From Dendrophyllia cribrosa (taxonomy: Eukaryota > Cnidaria > Anthozoa > Scleractinia > Dendrophylliidae), in the NCBI GenBank assembly GCA_024195265.1, contig JAJLRJ010000003.1:56000284-56064283 (forward strand): 64,000 nt of DNA, given 5' to 3'. Shown here piece after piece: positions 10,201 through 20,857 of the stretch (positions within the stretch are counted from its first letter, which is position 1; the number at the start of each line of letters is the position of its first letter). Both the position numbers and the translations under genes were made by a program. A model generated the notes under the pieces. It made no database searches and had not been told where the DNA came from. It saw only the letters and a program-made list of their open reading frames with translations.

Positions 10201-12900
10201 CGTTTGTACAACTATTTACGTCACAGTGTAATATGACACTGGTTTTGGCCGCGCACAAATTGGAGCCACTTTTTAGCGCCAACAACCTAACTTTGAGACC
10301 ATAAAAAAGCATTTTGCATCGTCCCTAACACTTTAAACCTTTTATTCCAAGGTCCAAAAAGGTAAAACTTTCGATACATCAAAAAATAAATTTCATTTCA
10401 TAGGCACTTTAACTGTCGCCGCTTATATAAATAACATTCCGGCCAGCTCTAAACTAATTCTCAGGCGTTCCGAGATGCTTCATTCTCACCCTACATCCCT
10501 CTGCGGCTCAAATATAATCTGAATTTTTTGAAGACTAACTCACAATCGCATTTTACATGTGCTAAATCTAATACTAATTTAAGTCGACTTGAATTAAAAA
10601 AGTTCGGCATTTGGTTTAAACGTCGCATTTAATTGTACCGAATTTAATTGCCGAGTGCGAGTGACATCTTCATTCCCAGACTCCGCTCTGTGTTTCCCGC
10701 CAATATGGCTGATAAAGATAAGGAGCACATTTTGCGTTTGCAGCGTTTACGCCTCTCAAACACCATTCGCGCTGACAGGATGGCAGTGCATCACCTGCTA
10801 GCAAGAAGAAGACTTGAACTTGAGCAAGAGGAGACAGTGGTATTCGTTTCACTTTCTTGATCAAATTCTCGTTGATTGACTTCGTTCTCCGTCTTCTCTC
10901 GAAAACAAGCTTCGCAACGAGCTACACTTCGTCCTGCCTTCCAACCCGGTGTTTCCTCGTCTACTTCAAAAACAGAGCATCTCATACAAAACAAATGACC
11001 GCACGTCAGACATGTCAGTACTTTGTTACATGTTTTGTTGAAGAGAAGCACGAACCACACATACTAGTATCCTCGACAGCCGCCATATTGCTTTCTCAGA
11101 CCTGCGATTCGCGATTCCCGCCAATTTTCTGTGCGCATGTCATGTAGCATAAAATTGTGGAGTTATGGATAAAATAATATATATAGTTAGGCTTAGCCTA
11201 ACAGCGGCGTTCTCTGAAGACCCTCTGAACAAGCTTAACTAAGATGAAACTTAACTAATAGGTGAAAGGTCGGAAGCACAAGAATTAAGATTAATATTGA
11301 CGACCGGGCTATTTTTCAATTTTAGCAATTCTCAAAAACAGTATTACCCGACCGTCTGCACAGTACATTTAGACCGTACAAAAGTTCACAAAAACAACTT
11401 TTTCTCCGTCTAGAATAACTATTACGACTACTGTTAAAAAATACAGTTGTAGTTTGTCAAAAAATGCCTGAGAAACTGATTTGGAAATCAAAATTGCCAA
11501 AAATACACAAACATATTTGCATACGGCCACGCGAGTGAAGTTAGAACTATAATAAAATTCAAGTCTTGTTTTGTTTACATAAAATCGCTTTTCAACCTAT
11601 GTAATGAATGAACAAACACATAAAAATGGACAACACAATCTTCTTTCGAAAAATTTTATTCAAATCTCCATTAGTTTATGTTGAAAAGCAAAACGCAAAA
11701 CGCGCATCGAGGCCGAGCCGTGTCTTCGATGAAATTCAAGAAATTAATACAACTGAATTTAAGCTACACGTTTAAGAAACTAACGAGAACACATTAACAA
11801 AAAGTCATATCATATCAAGATAAATTCCCATCGAAAAATGTAATTTGTTTTACCTTTAAGTCCCTCCGGCGACTACTGTGCTTGGAAATTCTTTAAATCT
11901 CCGCTTTGGTGCTGAAATCCGTAAAACGAACCCATCTCTCGCATTGCTAAAAACGTATATAGTTCCTCGAAGCAAGATTTTATCCCTGAAAGCTCTTCTT
12001 TTTCCACTAAAGCGGCTTCTGAGTATCCCTTAATTAGCATCCCTGTCTTGAGTAGCAAACCACGAAAAAATGCAGGAAAATAACGACTTTAATTTAAACC
12101 GTTTTCTCCGCTCAGTAAACACAGCAAAACATCAAAGTGTTTTCCCAGCTGACGTGACATTCGGCCGTGTAACCGCGCGAAAAAAAGCCTCGCATTGGTT
12201 TCAACATGACGTCGTACGCGCATGTTTTGCGACATCATACGCGCCCGCGAGCTAGTCCTCCGCTAAGATCCCGGATGTTGTGTGGCGTCATACGCGCATG
12301 CGCGCTAGCCTTGCGTGACACACATGTTTTTGTTGCAGACAGCGCCCGCGAAACATTCCGCTAGCCATGACCATGAAAAATGACGGCATAGGTTCTATGA
12401 GTATGGGGCTGCGCAGCCGGGCCTTCGGCCCGGCTAGTGCTCCGCTATAATTAACATAATTTATGAATTCGATTCGGCACATGTAAAATGCGGCGTTTAA
12501 ATCAACTGTCGAACCTCAGTCGCATATTCGACTGGATCAGTCGAATATTCGACTGAACTCGCATTTAATACAAATCTGCCGAATATAATTGATTTAAACG
12601 TCGCATTTTACATGCACTTAATTCGGCAATTAGATTCGGCGCATGTAAAATGCGACGTTTAAACCGGGCCTTAGATCTAATTTTTATTGAATTATTCGTT
12701 ATATTTTAGCTAGCTTTGTTTTCTAGCACGTATAGACAGAATTTATAACAATAATTTTCCTAGTTGTTTTTTTTTCTGTAAAAATGCATGGATTAGAGCA
12801 ACGATAAGCTTAAAGAAGACTAACCTTGTGCATTGGCTGCTTCAGTTACCACCGAGGACAACACGAAGAAAAAAAACCAACAGATGAATTGAGAAAACAT
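7240..12900 (-). CDS. Secreted PAN/Apple-domain protein, first two exons
   Basis: Exon 1 (12825-12900) encodes a 25-residue signal peptide, with FICWFFFFVLSSVV as the hydrophobic core and a likely cleavage site near ANAQ. It ends in phase 1 at a GT donor (gttagt). Exon 2 begins at 7583 after CAG and continues that frame. It encodes a PAN/Apple-like segment: YYLNVPRVGTYTVYDDFDC, then CTFKCLSKPSCLSLNLAAS, KLWCELLSSDKY and FCGKCNNF, with cysteine spacing typical of extracellular PAN modules in cnidarian secreted or receptor proteins. The exon end is uncertain: a GTAATA donor near 7270 is one choice, or the frame runs on into the tandem repeat. Later exons were not found. They may lie beyond the Harbinger copy to the left, or may be missing. 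The 5.2-kb intron is filled with mobile DNA. The product would be extracellular; its ligand is unknown. Confidence 0.6.
8225..8888 (+). mobile_element. 5'-truncated LINE, 3' end of the RT ORF
   Basis: The open frame ending at 8577 encodes the usual C-terminal tail of a CR1/L2-type non-LTR retrotransposon ORF2: LTTLYDRRLQDILILMYKVK, NGLTPKYISDLF, YNLRNSDFSLPRYNT, YGKHSIGFLGPSLWAKL, then SSFKNMIRKK. The reverse transcriptase core is absent, so the copy is 5'-truncated. The 3' UTR ends in a (GTAT)n microsatellite at about 8818-8887, a typical LINE tail of this class. Inserted in the TTAA element. Confidence 0.75.
8818..8887. repeat. (ATGT)n microsatellite
   Basis: About 17 perfect copies of the tetranucleotide, lying at the 3' end of the LINE fragment. 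It was probably seeded by its tail. Confidence 0.95.
10607..12674. mobile_element. Probable DNA element with repeated subterminal motif
   Basis: The left border has GGTTTAAACGTCGCATTTAA followed by GAATTTAATTGCCGA. The right 210 bp (about 12460-12674) carries several inverted or direct copies of the same motifs (TTTAAACGTCGCATTTTAC, GAATCTAATTGCCGAA, TATTCGACTG). The arrangement suggests a transposon with subterminal repeats. I could not define a clean target duplication, so the ends are approximate. Confidence 0.45.
10791..11060 (-). CDS. Cysteine-rich zinc-finger-like ORF, probably TE-derived
   Basis: The open frame encodes CNKVLTCLTCGHLFCMRC, then SVFEVDEETPGWKAG and ARCEACFREK, followed by a serine-rich tail (VSSCSSSSLLLAS). 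The CxxCGHxFCxxC...CxxC pattern resembles treble-clef or RING/FYVE-like zinc binding. It sits inside the repeat block 10607-12674, which suggests that it belongs to a transposon. The start and exon limits are not clear: the ATG at 11060 may be internal to a longer spliced protein. The plus strand of the same stretch is also open (10701-10860, beginning MADKDKEHILRLQRLRL), but the cysteine spacing favours the minus strand. Confidence 0.4.
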   Translation of the reverse strand: MWFVLLFNKTCNKVLTCLTCGHLFCMRCSVFEVDEETPGWKAGRSVARCEACFREKTENEVNQREFDQESETNTTVSSCSSSSLLLASR

Positions 12901-14018
12901 GCTGGCTGATTAGAGTAACTGGAGAATTGCCTACCGTTGGACGAAAGGTGTTAATTCAACGAGCTCTGAACTGACAACGTATTGTTTAATTTAATTGTGT
13001 TATTTAATTAATTTACAAGACAAACACCATCAATTGGGGGCAAGCGATCGATTAAGTTCTAGCCAATTGCAGCTAACTGATCAATCTTCAGCCCACTCCC
13101 CGACAAACATTTTCTTGACATTGTCATTTGAAAACGTATTGTGATTAGCACTAATATTTATATGCTGATATTGCTCTAAATATAAGGGACGGACCATTAG
13201 AAAAGTGATGGGGGGGTGGGGGATTTTCAGCTTGCACGAATTTTTTTTTCGCCCATTGCTTGTGCAGGATTTTTTTTTTGCAGGTGAAACCCTCTGCACG
13301 AATTTTTTTTTCAGACAAATATTGCTTTGTTTTTCATTTACTAATTAAAAAAAAGGTGTAATACTTAAAGACCATTTTTGACCGTTACGTATATTTGAAA
13401 AATATATATTAGGAATAGTCCGCTACGTTGCACAAGACTATATCCTATTGTGGAACGCATGAAGCAAACACAACTTGACACCAGAATTACACGCCTGTTG
13501 TAGAAAAAATATGCAGTGTATCTTAAATTCATTGAGACATACACGAGACCTCCTCTCTACAACACTAAAAGAACTGTTCTTTGTGTCAGAAAATATCATA
13601 CATGCTATGAAATTAAGAATAAAGCCTCAGAAAGAAACACAACTTAACGTCGGATCGAAACTACACCAATGCTATTGGTTCAATTAAACGAGCCAATGAG
13701 AAAACGGAAATTCGATTCTTCCCAAGAGTACAAAAGCAGCAAACATTTCATGTACAACGGAATTATTTCATATTATTCCGCGAGACAGTTACTTATGGGA
13801 GCAACTGACGAGGTTCACCTAAGAACCGAAACTCGAGTCTTGCTTAAGAAAAACGTAAGAATTCACTAGCGTCCGTGAGATTTTCAATACAGATCACCAT
13901 ATCTGTTCAAGCCATGTCGGGATGCAATTACGCCATGATGAAACAACGGAGGTTCTTCAAGCTCCAAGAAACACTTCGCAGAAACAGAACTATATATAAA
14001 ACAAGGAGCTAAAACAGA

Positions 14019-14306
14019 GGCGGATCCAGGGATTTCTGAAAGGGGGGTCCGGGTTCATGCCTGCCCGGAAATTTTTCCAATTTTACCCTCTGAAACGCCA
14101 TTTCCAGCACTCCTGAAACTCGAAAAGCGTTTGTTAAGTCAAAAAATTGACAATCAGTCAATTGGTGGAGGTGAAACAACTACGTATAAAACAATTTTAT
14201 TCTATTATTTTTATGAACCACAAGGGAGACACAGGTCTGAAAGGGGGGAGGGGGGGGGGGGGGGGGGGGGGTGTGGACCCCCCCCGACCCTCCCCCTGGA
14301 TCCGCC
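14019..14306. mobile_element. Small element nested in copy B
   Basis: Counterpart of 5561-5835, with GGCGGATCCAGGG termini. An internal G run (about 14246-14271) is much longer than in copy A. Confidence 0.6.
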
Positions 14307-14449
14307 ACTGTAAAACATAAACTGCAAGAAGTCATGATTCCAATAGAGACACGGCAGTTTCAGACTTTGATCTTAGACGCCTACATCCGTGATAAAGATC
14401 CACTTTCTCACAAGTCTTGCACACCGCAGACTTTGACACTAAATCACGG

Positions 14450-14654
14450 CAGGGGCATAGCCAGGAATTTTTCAGAGGTACGCACAATCAATTTCCAAAC
14501 ACTCCCCCTACCTCCTCCCCCACCCTCAAGTCCCAAATCTTTCTTTTTTCCCGACTTTTTCAGGTACGCACGTGCGTACGGTGCGTACGGTGCGTACGTG
14601 CGTACGTGCGTACGTGCGTACGTGCGTACGTGCGTACAGGTAGCTACGCCCCTG
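14450..14654. mobile_element. Second small element nested in copy B, with array
   Basis: Counterpart of 5981-6135. Inside it, about 14565-14638 is a tandem array of GTGCGTAC-type units, where copy A has only two or three units. The difference shows local expansion after the copies separated. Confidence 0.65.
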
Positions 14655-15305
14655 CACGGGCTGTGAGATTGACTGATCCTAGCATATTCATAACAATAAC
14701 AAAAACTGCAGCCGATCACTACATATCTTGCAACAAAAGTTAGCCAAAGAAGCCCTAACAAGAGAGCTAGCATAACGAAGGCATAGAGAAACAATAATTC
14801 CATAAATGGCTACACTGCATGAAAATCTCCTGTCACTTAAGAGATTTTTATCCCAAAGATCATCAAAGAGTCATACAATACATATCGAGCATGCAATACT
14901 GAGACAGAGATAATAGTGACTAGTCACAATTCTATATTGGTGATCTAAAGGGAACAAATATCTCGTAGACCTTCTTGGGAAAGCATTTCTAAAGGCTTCT
15001 TTATACATTTTGCGACTAGCGGGAGTCGTGTTTGGCCTGTCACCTTTATAATATTATTTATAAATAATAGTATAGGAAGGCCCCAAGAATGTTTTGAATT
15101 TTTGAAACGCCAAGAGCGCTATTTTCAATAGGCACTTTGGCAGCTTTTATATATTAAATAACAACCACAATAGGACTTCTCCTTCTGCATGAATTTTTTT
15201 TCTTTGCCTTGAACTTTGCACGAATTTTTTTCCTGGCATTTTCCCTTGCACGAATTTTTTTTTGGTTTCCCCCCCCCCATCACTTTTCTAATGGTCCGTC
15301 CCTAA

Positions 15306-16330
15306 AGAAAAGAAGACGTTAACTTATTATCGTTCGTTCACTAGGCGAGGGGAAGTTTCATGGGGGTTTGGTGTCATTTAAAAAAAATGTTGTGTGAACC
15401 GAAACAGAAAAATAACGGTCCATGCCAGTGGACAAAAAAATTAATAAAAGATAATTAATTATTAAAAGGAGGGTTTGGCGATTAGCCCAAGGGGAAAGAA
15501 ACTATGCACAACATTTTAACTTTTGGCGTCTAAAAATAGAATGTTTGTCTGGAACAGGAAACAGTAAATTTGCATTAAGTCGTGAACGAACATCCGCAAG
15601 TTATCAGAATAACATAGTCGACTGTTTCCTTTTGCGCCCTTTTCGATCATTGATATCTTAGGTTATTGCTATTTGCTATTGGAAGAGTTCAGAGGAGATG
15701 TTAACTAATGCAATTTTTTAGCCCTTGTCCGGCAGTATATTGATTGTCCACAAATAAGAAACGTTCGGTTGGAAGGAAGCCGGAATATTCCTTAAGATAA
15801 ATTTCGATCGCTTTGAAGCTGAGAGGCGAATTTTCAAACGTTTAAAATAGATTAACTACTTATTTGGGCAAAAGTCTTACACTATTTTCTCTCTCTTTAA
15901 AGATTTTTGCATTTGGCAAAAGAATATTATCTGTCCGAATGGGATACTGGCCCGTTTGTCATTCATTTTTACCCTGAACACTCGGGGTGAACAAACATTT
16001 ACTGAAGCCACCTGCTATTTTGCGCTCTTGTCGAGAAAATTGACATCACCAAAGGAAGCCGAGTTTTTTCAGTTTATAAATAAAGGTGAACAACAAAGGG
16101 TAATAAATGGAGCCGAAATTTTTAAGCCCTAGGTGATAAGAATTTTATTAACAAATATCAGAAGAAATTCTGATTTAAGCTAGTTAGAACTTTTTCTGTA
16201 AACAAAACGGAATGTTTGCGTGTGGTATTTTATAAGCATTTTACATTAATAAATATACGAATACAGTTCACGTCTGATATAGATTATATGAAAAAGAAAT
16301 GGGGTGCACGTGGTAAAATTTTAAGACTAT
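15306..16330. other. Unannotated AT-rich stretch
   Basis: I see no conserved ORF, RNA or repeat ends here on either strand. Confidence 0.6.
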
Positions 16331-16333
16331 TTA

Positions 16334-16708
16334 GGCCATCCCAATAAAATGTTTCGTTTCCCATCGCCTTCCCTCTCGAGAACGTGGGTCGGTCGGTAGG
16401 GCAAAAAAAAAAAGGGAGAAAATTGACCGAGGGATCCTCAGTCCAGGAAAAGCCTGGATGCTAAGTAAGAAGGCCTGGTTATACGTGTGCTTTCGATTGC
16501 CAATTTTTTCCAAATACAAATTTACTCCTTATCTACAATGGAGGCTAATAAATTAAATATGAAGGATTTCTATTCAAAATAAAGCCTTGATCACATGTTT
16601 AAAAAAAAAATTTTGCTTGTCAGAAAGTGTATCTGTATTTTTTTTTTACTTTTCCAAAAAAATGGGTCGGTCGGGCGATGGGAAACGAAACATTTTTTTG
16701 GGATGGCC
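16334..16708. mobile_element. Harbinger-type MITE, 375 bp
   Basis: Long inverted repeats: GGCCATCCCAATAAAATG at the left, then CGTTTCCCATCGCC and GGGTCGGTCGG. The right end reads GGGTCGGTCGGGCGATGG onward to its complement at 16708. TTA flanks both ends (16331-16333, 16709-16711), a 3-bp TWA duplication of PIF/Harbinger type. Non-coding. Confidence 0.85.
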
Positions 16709-16711
16709 TTA

Positions 16712-17831
16712 TTAATTGCATTTCTTGTCGCTAAATCTATGTTCAGAGCAATTTTTCATAAAGGCTTCCTTTGATCTTGTGTCAGTCATCTCAAGCCCTA
16801 TAATTTCAGGCTTCTAATTGCTTTGTACAGGCTCAAATGTAGAAGTTTTAAAATATAATTGGAATTTAATTCTTTAGGTGTGTTTTTATACATTTCGGCT
16901 CAGATACAAATATATATCTTTTACTTTAGCTACCCATCTTCGAAGCGATCATGATCTGCAATTGTAGATATTTCACCCCGAGGGATATCTTTCCCCTAAC
17001 ACCAATAATTAGCAAAATACAGGGCATAACCCGGGGCATAACACCTTACATTAGCTCATTTAGGACTCATTTAGAGCGATCTAAACCCCTCTATAAACGT
17101 GAAAATATTCAGTGAGTTCAGAATACTGCTGCAGGAGATTACAGGACAATCATTTTCTTTACCGCGATGTACTCGGATCAGATTTTTATTATTATCAAGT
17201 GAGAATGGCAGAAGGAAAAAGGCAGGGACCGCGGAGGGGGAGGGGCTGGTAGGGCCGCGGCCCCACCACTGTTTTGCGCCCCCGTCCCCCGCCCCCACTA
17301 TGATTTTATTCCTTTTTTCGATTTTCAATATGAAAAAATTATTTTCAATTGTCAGCCCTCCCACTTTTCACCTTGCTCCGCGGTCCCTCAAAGGTGAATA
17401 TAAATTAGTGAAAACAGCTAATTAAAATTTTCACTAATTTATATTCAACTTTTTTTTCTGTCACTATCTACTTGATAATGATATTAGATACATCGAAACG
17501 TCTTATCGCCATAATTTTTGTATTTTTACTAACGTTTTAAAACAAACCATTTGACAATCGGTTTCTTGCTGGGTCTTGCTGCATTTGCTAAGTCATTATG
17601 CACTCATTGCGTGCCTACAAAATCAGAAGGCCGGCTGCCGGCGGGCGGTGGTGAAAAAGGCGGGAAAAGTCGCACGCGAAACGGGAAAGACAGCTAACAG
17701 AAGCCAATGAAGTGAAACAAAATGGTAAAACCCAGCTAGTTTTAATAGAAAGCTTATACTGACTCAAACAAAACCAGGACTTCTGAAAGATCGTAGTTCA
17801 ATGGAGCTATAAACAGTTTTGTGGACAGGAG
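16712..17831. other. Upstream region of the 17832 gene
   Basis: No coding exon is supported. A G/C-rich patch at 17220-17300 and two TTTCACTAATTTATATTC-like inverted segments near 17395-17445 are visible. The promoter of the downstream gene should lie in the last part, but no clear core element can be named. Confidence 0.4.
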
Positions 17832-20800
17832 ATGGCCGATCATGACTCCGAAAACCACGAGGAAAGGCACGGAGTTAGTTGGTCGCTTATTTCGTCTGCA
17901 AGGTAAGATTAAGCTTAAGTTAAGCTTAAGTTAAGCTTATATTCTTATTGAAAATCAATCTTAAATCGTTTTAATATTAGCGTAATTAAGCTTAAACTTA
18001 TGGGGAATAATTGGCTTGAAGCATCGTTTTCATTGACAGGAGTTCGCAAACTGTCAGAAGGCAGGAAAAATCACTGGACATTGATGATCTGAAAGAAAAT
18101 TTACTCCGGAAATCGACTAACGACCTTAATACTAAAACAAGGTATTAAAACTTAACAGCAATTTAAACCTTTTTTATTCGGTATTTCAATAAATTCTGTT
18201 CCTTTTCGTTTTACAATTAATCACCACATTTCCTTCTAAAATCTGTTTTGTCCCTTTTTGTCAGTGAATATGCAAGCAGTACACATCGGCTGCCTGTTGG
18301 GGTAAGATATCTTATAAAGCTTAAACATAGCCTAAGCGTTTTTTTTCAGTTACAAAGACAAGTTGTGACTCTTGAATGGTGGTCTTGATACGAATGAGTT
18401 GCAGTTTAACATATCTTAACTATTAATACAGACATAGCAGTGTTTCTTCAAGATGTACTATAAAAAAATAACCTTAGTATAAAGGTTACACTGAATGGTA
18501 TTAATATTAATAAGGAACGTAGAAATGGTAATTATATTACATCTATGTTTTGATACCTTTGGCTGCAACGCTATTGGGAAAGATCTAATTCTTTTCCAGA
18601 CAAACTCTTTTAAAAAACAGAAGTTATACAGTCGAACCTCTCCTTAATTTTGGGCACCTCTCTTTTACGGACAGTTCTCTTGGTCCTGAAGATAGCAAAA
18701 TTAATACAACCCCTATCTATAATACCGACACCTCGATAATGCGGAAACTATTTGCCATTTTGTGCTCTTTAGGTTTGCAGCAAAGTTGTGACAAGATGTT
18801 CTTCTAAGGATTCTAAGCTGAATGATGAACATGAGAAGCTTGATGCTTCTGGTTGTATGGGGAGTCTTCCACACCCTTCTAAACTGAAGAAAAGAAAACA
18901 GAAACGCCCTAAAAGCATGCACACTCCACGTCACAGTCAGCATGGTTTTGACGTGACAGCTCATGTAGCACAGCTCAAAAGAAAGCATGCAGAATTTAAC
19001 TGGTAAAAACACCATTAGTTCACTGATCGATAATGTAATTCTTTACAAACTTAAAGAAAACATATTAGACTAGCTACAAGTAGTTTGGACTCTATACTAA
19101 TTAAAGTAATAAAAATACTTGTTTAATGGGTATGACAGACTGTAAAACACAATGCTACTCAGCAAAAGGCTTGGTGCAAAATGTCGCCACTATAAAAAAT
19201 CTGTAGGATATACTAAACTGCTTTGTGAAGTCATAGCAAAAATGCTGAGATAATCGATCAAGCAAAAGTAATTTCAAGTCAGCATGATTAAATGATGTAA
19301 AATGGTGCTTATTAGAAAGGAATAGCTTGTTAACAAAACAACACATGAAGGGGAGGGGGGGGGGGGGGGTGCTTATTAAAAAGGGGGGCACTTATTGGAA
19401 GGAGGGCACTAAATCGAATGATTACTGTAAGTTAAGACAGATCATGATAAGTAGACATTTTTTTTCCTTTGCTCCTCAAGGCTTTCCAGTCATCCAAGAA
19501 ATGAGATTACTTCACCTTCTTGTACAGTTGACGAAGAGCCTTTTTCACCAGGAAGTATTGGACCACAATGTGTTCCCAACACCCCTACTTTAGCAAACGA
19601 CTTCTATGAGTTGCATAGTGAAAATTCAGAATGGCCATGGCAACTACCAACTTTACACAACGACAGTGAAAATAGAATGCCAGATTTATTCATGGATTAC
19701 CAGCAGGTTAATGTCTACAGTCAACTGATCTCTCTAAGATGGACACCGTCGGGACCGGCCCCAACTGTCCGTCTTAAGAGAGGTGTCCGGCTTATAGAGA
19801 GTTGAGGCAACATGACACCAGTAATTCTGAGATAATCAAGCTAAATTGACATATGTACAATGAATACACGTCTGTTTTAAGTCAGTTTAAAGTCGTTCAC
19901 TTACCGGTAAGCAAAACCTACAAACTGCAGGAACAATAATATTAGAAAAGTGGACTCATTTGCTCATATTGAGCACATACATTTCCGTTTTGAAGTATTT
20001 TGCGCTAAAAAAGCACTTCTCAAGTGTCCGTTAATTCATCTGTATTTTGTGACATGGATACAGCATATTAAGCATTTGCATTAATTTTAATATGTATTTT
20101 AAATTCACAGCCTCCACCAATGTCTGCAGGGTCTTTTACTATACCCTCATATGCTGTTGCCACAAGGAATAGGTTGCAAGAAAGATTCCAAGATGAAGAG
20201 TGTCATATCATATCCTTTTGGGAAAAAATTCAGTGCGCCTACTCCACGCTGATGCAGTCTTGGTCATTTTAATTTCATTTTCATTTCAGTGAGTTATAAT
20301 TATGCAATTAACCTGTTGACAGGGTTAGAAATTAGCACTCGCCTATACTTGCCTACTCGCCATTGCAAGTACATTCTTCCGGGCGAGAACAAATTGAATA
20401 TCACTTGCCTGGTTTATGGCGAGTACGATTTTCACTTTCAAGTTTCTAATTCTTATTTAACCAATGTTAATGTTTGTTTTCGACAAAAAATATTTTCTAA
20501 ACCTGTGTTTACTCCTAACTACTTTTAAATCTGTACAAGAATTATTCCTATGGTGTTATGTCTCAAAATGAAAATATTGTTGTGGCCCTTATGGGGCTGT
20601 AATTGTTTTTTAACAAAAAATGGGGGATGGCCCCAGCTCGACCCCATAATAATTATCTGCCACTGAGATGATGTAAGCATTTTATTGTAAATGAAGAGTC
20701 CTTAACTTTAAAATACAACCTTCACAGTACTGCAGGTTTGTCTGCCTCCAGGAGTACCTTAAGAAGTGAACAGCCAAGTTTGCCACCATGGTTTAATCCC

Positions 20801-20857
20801 CACAGTTCACCAGACTATCCCTTTTTCCCAATCCCAAATCCTCTAAAAGAGGAATGA
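17832..20857 (+). CDS. Uncharacterised six-exon protein
   Basis: Exons 17832-17902, 18040-18141, 18265-18301, 18773-19002 and 19481-19706 join in frame with GT-AG borders, starting MADHDSENHEERHGVSWSL. The last exon has two options. An exon from 20111 reads on to a stop at 20270-20272. Alternatively it is spliced after 20172 (AG|gttgca, a weak donor) to 20728-20857, ending in a proline-rich tail (PPWFNPHSSPDYPFFPIPNP). The second option is followed by an AATAAA near 20979. The protein is about 240-280 residues and mostly hydrophilic, with a basic patch (KLKKRKQKRPKS, a likely nuclear localisation signal) and a conserved-looking block HAEFNW. No enzyme motif, signal peptide or membrane segment is seen, and I do not recognise the family. 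A nuclear or cytosolic role is only an inference. Confidence 0.6.
18632..18745. repeat. MITE-like fragment in intron 3
   Basis: The sequence ACAGTCGAACCTCTCCTT onward, with CTCTTTTACGGACAGTTCTC, has the look of a dispersed terminal repeat. Related inverted sequence (TGTCCGTCTTAAGAGAGG, then GTGTCCGGCTTATAGAGAG) lies in intron 5 at 19735-19805. The two may be ends or fragments of one family. No target duplication defined. Confidence 0.35.
19240..19435. repeat. Dispersed repeat fragment with poly(G)
   Basis: Contains a G run (19350-19369) followed by GTGCTTATTAAAAAGGG and GGAGGGCACTAAATCG. This matches the 3' half of the repeat at 44584-44900 and is probably a truncated copy of the same family. 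Confidence 0.5.

Larger units (their letters stand above)
7857..10408. mobile_element. TTAA-flanked non-autonomous DNA element
   Basis: Inverted ends AGTGCCTATGAAATGAA (7857) and its complement (ending 10408) are flanked by TTAA at 7853-7856 and 10409-10412. Sub-terminal sequence also pairs: a segment around GTGGCTCCAATTT near 8000 and its complement near 10258. TTAA targets are used by Kolobok and piggyBac elements. The terminal AGTGCCTAT is shared with the smaller element at 45890-46315, so they are one family. There is no transposase; a LINE 3' fragment is inserted inside. Confidence 0.75.
13186..15302. mobile_element. Harbinger-type non-autonomous element, copy B
   Basis: Second copy of the element at 4710-6787, in the same orientation, with the same GGGACGGACCATTAG termini and TAA on both sides (13183-13185 and 15303-15305) as target duplication. 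The order of internal blocks is identical. Differences are mainly in homopolymer length, an expanded GTGCGTAC array, small indels and scattered substitutions. It has no transposase and presumably moved with enzymes supplied from elsewhere. Confidence 0.85.

Noticed and set aside
14131..14803. ORFs inside the Harbinger-type copy
   Set aside because: They differ between the two copies by frameshifting repeat lengths and contain no transposase motif.
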